39,377 bases of DNA, from NCBI GenBank assembly GCA_014655195.1, contig BNBH01000045.1:1-39377 (forward strand). The letters run 5' to 3'. Positions 29,818 through 37,406 of this stretch are shown here, piece after piece (positions within the stretch are counted from its first letter, which is position 1; every line of letters begins with the position of its first letter). This DNA is from Streptomyces cellulosae. Its GTDB lineage: Bacteria; Actinomycetota; Actinomycetes; Streptomycetales; Streptomycetaceae. The position numbers and the translations under genes were made by a program. The notes under the pieces are model-generated. The model ran no database searches. It was not told the origin of the DNA and saw only the letters and a program-made list of their open reading frames with translations.

Positions 29818-32031
29818 GTGGAGAACGAGACCCACTACGCCGAGGCCGTCATCGACAACGGCTCCTTCGGCACCCGCACCATCCGCTTCGAGACGGGCCG
29901 CCTGGCCCGTCAGGCCGCCGGCTCCGCCGTGGCCTACCTGGACGACGACACCATGGTGCTGTCGGCCACCACCGCTTCCAAGAACCCCAAGGACCAGCTC
30001 GACTTCTTCCCCCTCACGGTGGACGTCGAGGAGCGGATGTACGCGGCCGGGAAGATCCCCGGCTCGTTCTTCCGCCGCGAGGGCCGTCCCTCCGAGGACG
30101 CCATCCTCACCTGCCGTCTGATCGACCGCCCGCTGCGCCCGTCCTTCAAGAAGGGCCTGCGCAACGAGATCCAGGTCGTCGCCACGATCATGGCGCTCAA
30201 CCCCGACCACCTGTACGACGTCGTGGCGATCAACGCCGCCTCCGCGTCCACGCAGCTGGCCGGCCTGCCCTTCTCCGGCCCGATCGGCGGCGTCCGCGTC
30301 GCGCTGATCCGCGGCCAGTGGGTCGCGTTCCCGACGCACACCGAGCTCGAGGACGCCGTCTTCGACATGGTCGTCGCGGGCCGCACCCTGGAGGACGGCG
30401 ACGTCGCGATCATGATGGTCGAGGCCGAGGCCACCGAGAAGACGATCAAGCTCGTCGAGGGCGGCGCCGAGGCGCCGACCGAGGAGGTCGTCGCCGCCGG
30501 TCTGGACGCCGCGAAGCCCTTCATCAAGGTGCTCTGCAAGGCCCAGGCCGACCTCGCCGCGAAGGCCGCCAAGCCGACCGCCGAGTTCCCGATCTTCCTC
30601 GACTTCCAGGACGACGTCCTGGAGGCGCTCACCGCGGCCGTCAAGCCCGAGCTCGCCCAGGCGCTCACCATCGCCGGCAAGCAGGAGCGCGAGGCCGAGC
30701 TGGACCGCGTCAAGCAGCTCGCCGCCGAGAAGCTCCTGCCGGAGTTCGAGGGCCGCGAGAAGGAGATCTCCGCCGCGTACCGCGCGCTGACCAAGTCCCT
30801 GGTGCGCGAGCGCGTCATCAAGGAGAAGAAGCGCATCGACGGCCGCGGTGTCACCGACATCCGCACCCTGGCCGCCGAGGTCGAGGCCATCCCGCGCGTG
30901 CACGGCTCGGCGCTGTTCGAGCGCGGTGAGACCCAGATCCTGGGCGTCACCACGCTGAACATGCTGCGCATGGAGCAGCAGCTGGACACCCTCTCCCCGG
31001 TGACCCGCAAGCGCTACATGCACAACTACAACTTCCCGCCGTACTCCACCGGCGAGACCGGCCGCGTCGGCTCCCCGAAGCGCCGCGAGATCGGTCACGG
31101 CGCCCTCGCCGAGCGCGCCCTGATCCCGGTCCTGCCGACCCGCGAGGAGTTCCCCTACGCGATCCGTCAGGTGTCCGAGGCCCTCGGCTCCAACGGCTCG
31201 ACGTCCATGGGCTCCGTCTGCGCCTCCACCATGTCGCTGCTGAACGCCGGTGTGCCGCTGAAGGCCCCCGTCGCCGGTATCGCCATGGGCCTGATCTCCC
31301 AGGAGATCGAGGGCGAGACGCACTACGTCACCCTCACCGACATCCTCGGTGCGGAGGACGCCTTCGGCGACATGGACTTCAAGGTCGCCGGCACCAAGGA
31401 GTTCGTGACCGCCCTCCAGCTCGACACCAAGCTGGACGGCATCCCCGCCTCCGTCCTGGCCGCCGCTCTCAAGCAGGCCCGTGACGCCCGCCTCCACATC
31501 CTCGACGTGATGATGGAAGCGATCGACACGCCGGACGAGATGTCCCCCAACGCGCCGCGGATCATCACCGTGAAGATCCCGGTCGACAAGATCGGCGAGG
31601 TCATCGGCCCCAAGGGCAAGATGATCAACCAGATCCAGGAGGACACCGGCGCCGAGATCACGATCGAGGACGACGGCACGATCTACATCGGCGCCTCCGA
31701 CGGCCCGGCCGCCGAGGCCGCCCGCGCCACGATCAACGGCATCGCCAACCCGACGATGCCCGAGGTCGGCGAGCGCTACCTGGGCACGGTCGTCAAGACC
31801 ACGACCTTCGGCGCGTTCGTCTCGCTGCTCCCCGGCAAGGACGGTCTGCTGCACATCTCGCAGATCCGCAAGCTGGCCGGCGGCAAGCGCGTGGAGAACG
31901 TCGAGGACGTCCTCGGCGTGGGCCACAAGGTCCAGGTGGAGATCGCCGAGATCGACTCCCGCGGCAAGCTCTCCCTGATCCCCGTGATCGAGGGCGAGGA
32001 CGACGACAAGAAGGACGACGCCGACAAGTGA
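29818..32031 (+). CDS. pnp: Polynucleotide phosphorylase / guanosine pentaphosphate synthetase
   Basis: 737-residue PNPase, a 3'-5' phosphorolytic exoribonuclease that in Streptomyces also adds 3' tails to RNA; the related S. antibioticus enzyme was described as guanosine pentaphosphate synthetase. Two RNase PH-like domains are visible, the second with LTDILGAEDAFGDMDFKVAGT carrying the catalytic aspartates. A KH domain follows (IIGPKGKMINQIQEDTGAEI), then an S1 domain (GERYLGTVVKTTTFGAFVSL), then an acidic lysine-rich tail. GTG 29818 (VENETHYAEAV) has GGAG 9 nt upstream and matches the usual N-terminus; a longer reading enters the structured leader. Its stop overlaps the M16 protease start by 4 bp. 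Confidence 0.98.
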   Translation: MENETHYAEAVIDNGSFGTRTIRFETGRLARQAAGSAVAYLDDDTMVLSATTASKNPKDQLDFFPLTVDVEERMYAAGKIPGSFFRREGRPSEDAILTCRLIDRPLRPSFKKGLRNEIQVVATIMALNPDHLYDVVAINAASASTQLAGLPFSGPIGGVRVALIRGQWVAFPTHTELEDAVFDMVVAGRTLEDGDVAIMMVEAEATEKTIKLVEGGAEAPTEEVVAAGLDAAKPFIKVLCKAQADLAAKAAKPTAEFPIFLDFQDDVLEALTAAVKPELAQALTIAGKQEREAELDRVKQLAAEKLLPEFEGREKEISAAYRALTKSLVRERVIKEKKRIDGRGVTDIRTLAAEVEAIPRVHGSALFERGETQILGVTTLNMLRMEQQLDTLSPVTRKRYMHNYNFPPYSTGETGRVGSPKRREIGHGALAERALIPVLPTREEFPYAIRQVSEALGSNGSTSMGSVCASTMSLLNAGVPLKAPVAGIAMGLISQEIEGETHYVTLTDILGAEDAFGDMDFKVAGTKEFVTALQLDTKLDGIPASVLAAALKQARDARLHILDVMMEAIDTPDEMSPNAPRIITVKIPVDKIGEVIGPKGKMINQIQEDTGAEITIEDDGTIYIGASDGPAAEAARATINGIANPTMPEVGERYLGTVVKTTTFGAFVSLLPGKDGLLHISQIRKLAGGKRVENVEDVLGVGHKVQVEIAEIDSRGKLSLIPVIEGEDDDKKDDADK

Positions 32032-33407
32032 CGTCCCGTGGCTCCAAGGCGACGGCCCGCACCTCCTCGGAGGCGCGGGCCGTCGCCCGTACCCAAACCC
32101 TCATCAAGGGCGAGAACGGCATCGGCACGGTGCGCAGGACCACCCTCCCGGGCGGACTGCGCATCGTCACCGAGACCCTGCCCTCGGTCCGCTCCGCGAC
32201 CTTCGGCATCTGGGCGCACGTCGGCTCCCGCGACGAGACCCCAGCCCTCAACGGCGCCACCCACTACCTGGAGCACCTGCTCTTCAAGGGGACGGCCACC
32301 CGCTCAGCGCTGGACATCTCCGCCGCCATCGACGCCGTCGGCGGCGAGATGAACGCGTTCACGGCCAAGGAGTACACGTGCTACTACGCGCGCGTGCTCG
32401 ACACCGACCTGCCGCTCGCCATCGACGTGGTGTGCGACATGCTGACCGGCTCGGTGATCCGCGAGGAGGACGTCGACGTCGAGCGCGGCGCCATCCTCGA
32501 AGAGATCGCGATGACCGAGGACGACCCGGGCGACTGCGTGCACGACCTGTTCGCGCACACGATGTTCGGCGACAACCCGCTCGGCCGCCCCGTCCTCGGC
32601 ACGGTCGACACGGTCAACGCCCTCACCGCCGACCGCATCCGCCGCTTCTACAAGAAGCACTACGACCCCACGCACCTGGTGGTCTCCTGCGCGGGCAACG
32701 TCGACCACAACAAGGTCGTCCGCCAGGTCCGCGCCGCCTTCGAGAAGGCCGGCGCGCTCAAGGACCCCGAGGCGCAGCCGATCGCCCCGCGCGGCGGCCG
32801 GCGCGCCCTGCGCACCGCCGGGCGCGTGGAGCTGCTCGGCCGCAAGACGGAGCAGGCGCACATCGTGCTCGGCATGCCGGGCCTCGCCCGGACGGACGAG
32901 CGGCGCTGGGCTCTCGGCGTGCTGAACACCGCCCTCGGCGGCGGCATGTCCTCCCGCCTCTTCCAGGAGGTCCGCGAGAAACGCGGCCTGGCCTACAGCG
33001 TGTACTCGTACACGTCGGGCTTCGCCGACTGCGGCCTGTTCGGGGTGTACGCGGGCTGCCGGCCCTCCCAGGTGCACGACGTGCTGAAGATCTGCCGCGA
33101 CGAGCTGGACCAGGTCGCCGAGCACGGACTGCCCGACGACGAGATCGAGCGTGCCATCGGCCAGCTCAGGGGCTCCACCGTCCTCGGCCTGGAGGACACC
33201 GGCGCGCTGATGAACCGTATCGGCAAGAGCGAGCTGTGCTGGGGCGAGCAGATGTCGGTCGACGACATGCTGTCCCGGATAGCCTCGGTCACCCCGGACG
33301 ACGTGCGCTCGGTCGCCCGGGACATCCTGGGACGGCGGCCCTCCCTGTCGGTCATCGGCCCGCTGAAGGACAAGCAGGCGGCCCGGCTGCACGAGGCCGT
33401 CGCCTGA
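32028..33407 (+). CDS. M16-family zinc peptidase
   Basis: 459-residue pitrilysin-family (M16, processing-peptidase-like) metalloprotease, probably cytoplasmic. The inverted zinc motif HxxEH is present as H79-Y-L-E82-H83, with the downstream glutamate in LEEIAMTEDDP. The second half contains the inactive-domain R/Y-type motif region (SSRLFQEVREKRGLAYSVYSY). GTG 32028 overlaps the pnp stop (GTGA), so the two are translationally coupled; pnp followed by an M16 protease is a common actinobacterial pair. The first 25 residues are basic and not conserved in the family. Substrate unknown. Confidence 0.94.
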   Translation: MTSRGSKATARTSSEARAVARTQTLIKGENGIGTVRRTTLPGGLRIVTETLPSVRSATFGIWAHVGSRDETPALNGATHYLEHLLFKGTATRSALDISAAIDAVGGEMNAFTAKEYTCYYARVLDTDLPLAIDVVCDMLTGSVIREEDVDVERGAILEEIAMTEDDPGDCVHDLFAHTMFGDNPLGRPVLGTVDTVNALTADRIRRFYKKHYDPTHLVVSCAGNVDHNKVVRQVRAAFEKAGALKDPEAQPIAPRGGRRALRTAGRVELLGRKTEQAHIVLGMPGLARTDERRWALGVLNTALGGGMSSRLFQEVREKRGLAYSVYSYTSGFADCGLFGVYAGCRPSQVHDVLKICRDELDQVAEHGLPDDEIERAIGQLRGSTVLGLEDTGALMNRIGKSELCWGEQMSVDDMLSRIASVTPDDVRSVARDILGRRPSLSVIGPLKDKQAARLHEAVA

Positions 33408-33445
33408 CCCACCCCGGCACCACACCCGGTAAGGAAGCAACAGAC

Positions 33446-34198
33446 ATGAGCAAGCTGCGCGTGGCGGTCCTCGGCGCCAAGGGCCGGATCGGCTCCGAGG
33501 CGGTACGGGCGGTCGAGGCCGCCGAGGACATGGAACTGGTCGCCGCCCTCGGCCGGGGCGACAAGCTGGAGACCCTCGCCGAGACCGGCGCCCAGGTCGC
33601 CGTCGAGCTGACCACCCCCGCCTCGGTCATGGGCAACCTCGACTTCTGCGTGCGCCACGGCATCCACGCGGTGGTCGGCACCACCGGCTGGACCGACGAC
33701 CGCCTCGCGCAGCTCAGGGGGTGGCTCGACCAGTCCCCGGAGACGGGCGTGCTCATCGCCCCGAACTTCTCCATCGGCGCCGTGCTGACCATGAAGTTCG
33801 CCCAGATCGCCGCCCCCTACTTCGAGTCCGTCGAGGTGGTGGAGCTGCACCACCCCAACAAGGTCGACGCCCCCAGCGGCACCGCCACGCGCACCGCCCA
33901 GCTCATCGCCGAGGCCCGCCGCCAGGCCGGCAGCGCGCCCGCCCCGGACGCCACCACCACCGCCCTCGACGGCGCCCGCGGCGCGGACGTCGACGGGGTC
34001 CCGGTGCACGCGGTCCGGCTGCGCGGCCTCCTCGCCCACCAGGAGGTCCTGCTCGGCGCCGAGGGCGAGACCCTCACCGTCCGCCACGACTCCCTGCACC
34101 ACAGCAGCTTCATGCCGGGCATCCTGCTCGGCGTGCGCCGCGTGGTGACCACTCCCGGCCTCACCTTCGGCCTGGAACACTTCCTCGACCTGAACTGA
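33446..34198 (+). CDS. dapB: 4-hydroxy-tetrahydrodipicolinate reductase
   Basis: 250-residue DapB of the diaminopimelate/lysine pathway; it reduces 4-hydroxy-tetrahydrodipicolinate with NAD(P)H. The nucleotide-binding loop is VAVLGAKGRIGSEAV at the N-terminus. The catalytic and substrate site ELHHPNKVDAPSGTA and the C-terminal HHSSFMPGILLG region are all present. ATG 33446 has AAGGAAG upstream and begins the Rossmann strand directly. It follows the M16 gene by 38 bp. dapA, the preceding enzyme of the pathway, is encoded about 2.2 kb downstream. Confidence 0.97.
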   Translation: MSKLRVAVLGAKGRIGSEAVRAVEAAEDMELVAALGRGDKLETLAETGAQVAVELTTPASVMGNLDFCVRHGIHAVVGTTGWTDDRLAQLRGWLDQSPETGVLIAPNFSIGAVLTMKFAQIAAPYFESVEVVELHHPNKVDAPSGTATRTAQLIAEARRQAGSAPAPDATTTALDGARGADVDGVPVHAVRLRGLLAHQEVLLGAEGETLTVRHDSLHHSSFMPGILLGVRRVVTTPGLTFGLEHFLDLN

Positions 34199-34213
34199 GC
34201 CGGTCACACCCCT

Positions 34214-34657
34214 ATGCGCGCGAAGATCTCCTACGCCCTCACGGCCGCCGTCCTGGTCGTCTACTTCGTCCTGGTCGGCAGCCGCGGCGTGCTGCTCATC
34301 AAGGCCGGCACGCTCCTCACGGTCACCTTCGGGGTCGCCGTGCTGATCCTGCCGGTCATCGGCGTGTGGTTCCTCTGGAAGAACACCCAGTTCGTACGGG
34401 ACGCCAACCGCCTCGCCGCCGAGCTGGACGCCGAGGGCGGCCTGCCCGTGGACAACCTCAGGCGGCTGCCCAGCGGCCGTATCGACCGCGAGTCGGCCGA
34501 CGAGATCTTCGCGCTGCGCAAGGCCGAGACGGAGGACGCGCCCGACGACTGGCGCAGTTGGTTCCGCCTCGCCGTGGCCTACCACGACGCCCGGGACACC
34601 CCGCGCGCCCGCAAGGCGATGCAGCGGGCCATCGCGCTGCGCAAGACCGCCTCGTAA
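34214..34657 (+). CDS. Small membrane protein with TPR-like C-terminus
   Basis: 147-residue protein with two membrane helices in the first 60 residues (YALTAAVLVVYFVLVGS and LLTVTFGVAVLILPVIGVWFLW) and a cytoplasmic helical part. The end, WRSWFRLAVAYHDARDTPRARKAMQRAIAL, reads like one tetratricopeptide repeat. It begins 15 nt after dapB and is probably co-transcribed. The function is unknown; a conserved neighbour of dapB in Streptomyces as far as I recall. Confidence 0.85.
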   Translation: MRAKISYALTAAVLVVYFVLVGSRGVLLIKAGTLLTVTFGVAVLILPVIGVWFLWKNTQFVRDANRLAAELDAEGGLPVDNLRRLPSGRIDRESADEIFALRKAETEDAPDDWRSWFRLAVAYHDARDTPRARKAMQRAIALRKTAS

Positions 34658-34669
34658 GGCGTCCCGCCC

Positions 34670-35287
34670 TCACGGCCGCCCGTACTCGTCCGCCCACGCC
34701 TCGACCGTATCGGCCGCGCGGTCGAAGGCGAGCGGGTCGCGTCCCAGGAAGTCCGCGTTGTGCGAGGTCAGCAGCGGCGCCGGCCCCTGCGCCGAGCGGC
34801 CCCGCCGGTTCATCACGAGCGCCTGCCCCTGCACGGTCCTGGGCAGCCCCAGCCAGCGCACCGGCTGCTGCACCGTACGCACCGCCGTGACCTGGTCCCA
34901 GGCCGTCGTACGGGTGCTGACGAAGGCCACGTGACGCAGCCCCCGGGCGCTCACCCACACCCCCATGCGCAGCAGCCGCAGCGCTGCCACCACGATGACC
35001 AGCGCGAACCCGAACACGGTCGCCGCCGACGCGGGCGTGGCCGTCGCCGCGATGATCACGGACGAGAAGAGCACGAACGAGGCGAGCAGCAGCAGGACCG
35101 CGGCCGCGCCGACCCGCCAGGGGCCGGGCCGGTAGGGACGCCGCCAGCGGTCCCGGTCGTCGTACGGCAGCGCGACGTCGTCCGTCGTGTCGAAGGCGCG
35201 GTCGGCCGTCAGGAAGGGCAGGGGCACGGTGGTCCTCACTCGATCCATGCAGGGGCTGTGCCCGGTGAGGCTATCGATCTGTGTCAC
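34670..35287 (-). CDS. Membrane protein with PH-like domain
   Basis: Up to 205 residues. Two adjacent membrane helices (VGAAAVLLLLASFVLFSSVII and TVFGFALVIVVAALRLL) are followed by a small beta-rich domain, GVWVSARGLRHVAFVSTRTTAWDQVTAV, of the kind annotated as bacterial PH domain in actinobacterial membrane proteins. The start is uncertain: GTG 35287 has a GAGGG-like site upstream, while ATG 35248 (13 codons later) has none. It is convergent with the upstream small membrane gene (12-bp gap) and divergent from thyX. Function unknown. Confidence 0.75.
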   Translation of the reverse strand: MTQIDSLTGHSPCMDRVRTTVPLPFLTADRAFDTTDDVALPYDDRDRWRRPYRPGPWRVGAAAVLLLLASFVLFSSVIIAATATPASAATVFGFALVIVVAALRLLRMGVWVSARGLRHVAFVSTRTTAWDQVTAVRTVQQPVRWLGLPRTVQGQALVMNRRGRSAQGPAPLLTSHNADFLGRDPLAFDRAADTVEAWADEYGRP

Positions 35288-35308
35288 CCGTCACCACCCT
35301 CGGGGGTC

Positions 35309-35337
35309 CGGACGGCCCCGCGTCCGCGCCGTAGAGT
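35309..35337 (+). promoter_or_regulatory. Probable thyX promoter
   Basis: CGGACG (35309-35314), a 17-nt spacer and TAGAGT (35332-35337). The -10 is a perfect Streptomyces match; the -35 shares only its GAC core. The predicted leader is about 33 nt to GTG 35377, with GGAAGGA in it. Confidence 0.5.
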
Positions 35338-35376
35338 GGGCGGCGCCCCAGAAGTGATGGAAGGACCCTCCGCGCC

Positions 35377-36117
35377 GTGACCGACACCCCTGCCGACGAC
35401 CTCAAACCGAGTTTCCGCAGCGATGTGACCGTCGAGCTGGTGAAGCACACCGCGTCCGACGCCGACGTGCTGTTCGCCGCCCGTGTCTCGACCCTCGGCG
35501 AGCAGTCGCTGGACGAGCTGCAGAAGGACCCCGAGCGGTCCAAGGGCCTGATCAACTACCTGATGCGGGACCGGCACGGCAGCCCCTTCGAGCACAACTC
35601 GATGACCTTCTTCGTCAGCGCCCCGATCTTCGTCTTCCGCGAGTTCATGCGGCACCGGGTCGGCTGGTCGTACAACGAGGAGTCGGGCCGCTACCGGGAG
35701 CTCCAGCCGGTCTTCTACGTCCCCGACGCCGACCGCAAGCTGGTCCAGGAGGGCCGCCCCGGCAAGTACCGCTTCGTCGAGGGCACCGCCGACCAGCAGA
35801 AGCTCGTCGGACGCGCCATGGAGGACTCCTACCGGCAGTCCTACGAGGCCTACCAGGAGATGCTGGCCGCCGGCGTGGCCCGCGAGGTCGCCCGCTCGGT
35901 CCTCCCCGTCGGCCTGTACTCGTCGATGTACGCGACCTGCAACGCCCGCTCGCTGATGCACTTCCTCGGCCTGCGCACCCAGCACGAGCTGGCCAAGGTG
36001 CCGTCCTTCCCGCAGCGGGAGATCGAGATGGTCGGCGAGAAGATGGAGGCCGAGTGGGCCCGCCTGATGCCGCTGACCTACGCCGCCTTCAACGCCAACG
36101 GGCGCGTCGCCCCGTAA
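35377..36117 (+). CDS. thyX: Flavin-dependent thymidylate synthase
   Basis: 246-residue ThyX, which methylates dUMP to dTMP using methylene-tetrahydrofolate and FAD/NADPH. The ThyX motif is at residues 92-106, starting R92-H-R94 and continuing VGWSYNEESGRY, with FEHNSMTFFV before it and the dUMP-binding region TCNARSLMHFLGLRTQ later. In the classical motif seven residues separate RHR from the serine; here the conserved-looking serine (S103) follows after eight. GTG 35377 is used, with GGAAGGA 11 nt upstream. Streptomyces commonly rely on ThyX. It is followed by GC-rich inverted repeats that could terminate it. Confidence 0.96.
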   Translation: MTDTPADDLKPSFRSDVTVELVKHTASDADVLFAARVSTLGEQSLDELQKDPERSKGLINYLMRDRHGSPFEHNSMTFFVSAPIFVFREFMRHRVGWSYNEESGRYRELQPVFYVPDADRKLVQEGRPGKYRFVEGTADQQKLVGRAMEDSYRQSYEAYQEMLAAGVAREVARSVLPVGLYSSMYATCNARSLMHFLGLRTQHELAKVPSFPQREIEMVGEKMEAEWARLMPLTYAAFNANGRVAP

Positions 36118-36138
36118 CGGGCGCCCTCCCGCGCCCTC

Positions 36139-36154
36139 CCGCGCCCCGGCGCGG
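36139..36154 (+). terminator. Possible thyX terminator, small hairpin
   Basis: CCGCGCC-CC-GGCGCGG, 22 nt after the thyX stop, preceded by two tandem copies of GCGCCCTCCC. The loop is very short, so this is a weak call; the larger hairpin at 36240 is a better terminator. Confidence 0.35.
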
Positions 36155-36239
36155 CAGGCGAGCACTGGTGTGCGCATCAGCCACGCGAAGTGTCCGTATT
36201 GCGGCATTTCGCGAAGTTCATCTAGCCTGATCAAACGGG

Positions 36240-36277
36240 CCCGGCACTGCCTGAACCCCCGAGCAGGCAGTGCCGGG
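36240..36277 (+). terminator. Strong hairpin between thyX and dapA
   Basis: Perfect 14-bp stem CCCGGCACTGCCTG / CAGGCAGTGCCGGG around a 10-nt loop, then a C/T run. It lies 73 nt before dapA and likely ends readthrough from thyX or from the promoter-like sequence just upstream. Confidence 0.8.
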
Positions 36278-36314
36278 TCCCCCCTTCGCACCCCTCCGTC
36301 GCCTCCCCCGAGGG

Positions 36315-36343
36315 AAGACCCCGACCTGAGCAACGAGTAGCGT
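36315..36343 (+). promoter_or_regulatory. dapA promoter, probably giving a leaderless mRNA
   Basis: TAGCGT (36338-36343) sits 7 nt before the dapA ATG, with AAGACC 17 nt upstream of it. Transcription would begin at or next to the ATG. No ribosome-binding site is visible before dapA, which supports a leaderless transcript. Confidence 0.5.
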
Positions 36344-36350
36344 GTAACCC

Positions 36351-37253
36351 ATGGCTCCGACCTCGACTCCGCAGACCCCCTTCGGGCGGGTCCTCACCGC
36401 CATGGTCACGCCCTTCACGGCGGACGGCGCACTCGACCTCGACGGCGCACAGCGGCTCGCCACCCACCTGGTGGACGCAGGCAACGACGGCCTGATCGTC
36501 AACGGCACCACCGGCGAGTCCCCCACCACCAGTGACGCGGAGAAATCGGATCTCGTACGGGCGATCGTGGAGGCGGTCGGCGACCGCGCCCACGTCGTGG
36601 CCGGTGTCGGCACCAACGACACCCACCACAGCATGGAGCTGGCCCGCGCCGCGGAGCGCGCCGGCGCACACGGCCTGCTGGTCGTCACGCCGTACTACAA
36701 CAAGCCCCCGCAGGAGGGCCTCTACCGGCACTTCACGGCCGTCGCCGACGCCACCGAGCTGCCCGTGATGCTCTACGACATCCCCGGCCGCAGCGGCGTC
36801 CCGATCAGCACCGAGACGATCGTCCGCCTCGCCGAGCACCCGCGGATCGTCGCCAACAAGGACGCCAAGGGCGACCTCGGCCGCGCCGGCTGGGCCATCG
36901 CCCGCACCGGTCTCGCCTGGTACTCCGGCGACGACATGCTCAACCTGCCGCTGCTCTCCATCGGCGCGGTCGGCTTCGTCTCCGTCGTCGGCCACGTCGT
37001 CACCCCCGAGCTGCGCGCCCTGGTCGAGGCGTACACCTCCGGCGACGTCCAGAAGGCCACCGAGATCCACCAGAAGCTGCTCCCCGTCTACACGGGCATG
37101 TTCCGCACCCAGGGCGTCATGACCACCAAGGCGGCGCTCGCGCTCAAGGGCCTCCCCGCGGGACCCCTGCGCGCCCCCATGGTCGAGTGCACGCCCGAAG
37201 AGATCGAGCAGCTCAAGATCGATCTTGCCGCGGGCGGGGTACAACTCCAGTAA
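36351..37253 (+). CDS. dapA: 4-hydroxy-tetrahydrodipicolinate synthase
   Basis: 300-residue DapA; it condenses pyruvate with aspartate semialdehyde in the lysine/diaminopimelate pathway. The Schiff-base lysine is K170 in RIVANKDAKGD, the catalytic tyrosine is in MLYDIPGRSG (about Y142), and the substrate-binding motif is NGTTGESPT (51-59). Length and TIM-barrel pattern are normal. ATG 36351 is preceded closely by a -10 hexamer rather than a ribosome-binding site. RNase J begins 153 bp downstream; the gap has a palindrome at 37263-37279 and a leader hairpin at 37358-37388. Confidence 0.97.
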   Translation: MAPTSTPQTPFGRVLTAMVTPFTADGALDLDGAQRLATHLVDAGNDGLIVNGTTGESPTTSDAEKSDLVRAIVEAVGDRAHVVAGVGTNDTHHSMELARAAERAGAHGLLVVTPYYNKPPQEGLYRHFTAVADATELPVMLYDIPGRSGVPISTETIVRLAEHPRIVANKDAKGDLGRAGWAIARTGLAWYSGDDMLNLPLLSIGAVGFVSVVGHVVTPELRALVEAYTSGDVQKATEIHQKLLPVYTGMFRTQGVMTTKAALALKGLPAGPLRAPMVECTPEEIEQLKIDLAAGGVQLQ

Positions 37254-37262
37254 TCAGACTTC

Positions 37263-37279
37263 GCGCGCCCCGGGCGCGC
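37263..37279. terminator. GC palindrome after dapA
   Basis: GCGCGCCC-C-GGGCGCGC, 10 nt after the dapA stop. Pairing needs a minimal loop, but its place suggests a terminator or processing site. Confidence 0.45.
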
Positions 37280-37357
37280 AGATCGACTCCACAACTGAAT
37301 ACGCGGGCCACCGGTGCCCGCACATCCAACGACAACTGCTTCTGCACGAACGTCATG

Positions 37358-37388
37358 CGCGCCACGTGCCCAACCGGTACGTGGCGCG
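37358..37388 (+). promoter_or_regulatory. Hairpin in the RNase J leader
   Basis: Perfect 10-bp stem CGCGCCACGT / ACGTGGCGCG around an 11-nt loop, extendable by a G-U pair. It ends 6 nt before the GAGGAG ribosome-binding site of RNase J, so folding or cleavage here could affect translation. Confidence 0.55.
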
Positions 37389-37406
37389 TGTGGTGAGGAG
37401 AGTCTT

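Noticed and set aside
29701..31926. 741-codon minus-strand ORF
   Set aside because: Antisense shadow of pnp, whose sense translation is a full PNPase.
37314..37406. N-terminal extension of RNase J
   Set aside because: It crosses the leader hairpin and the ribosome-binding site; TTG 37407 has ideal spacing and gives the expected protein.
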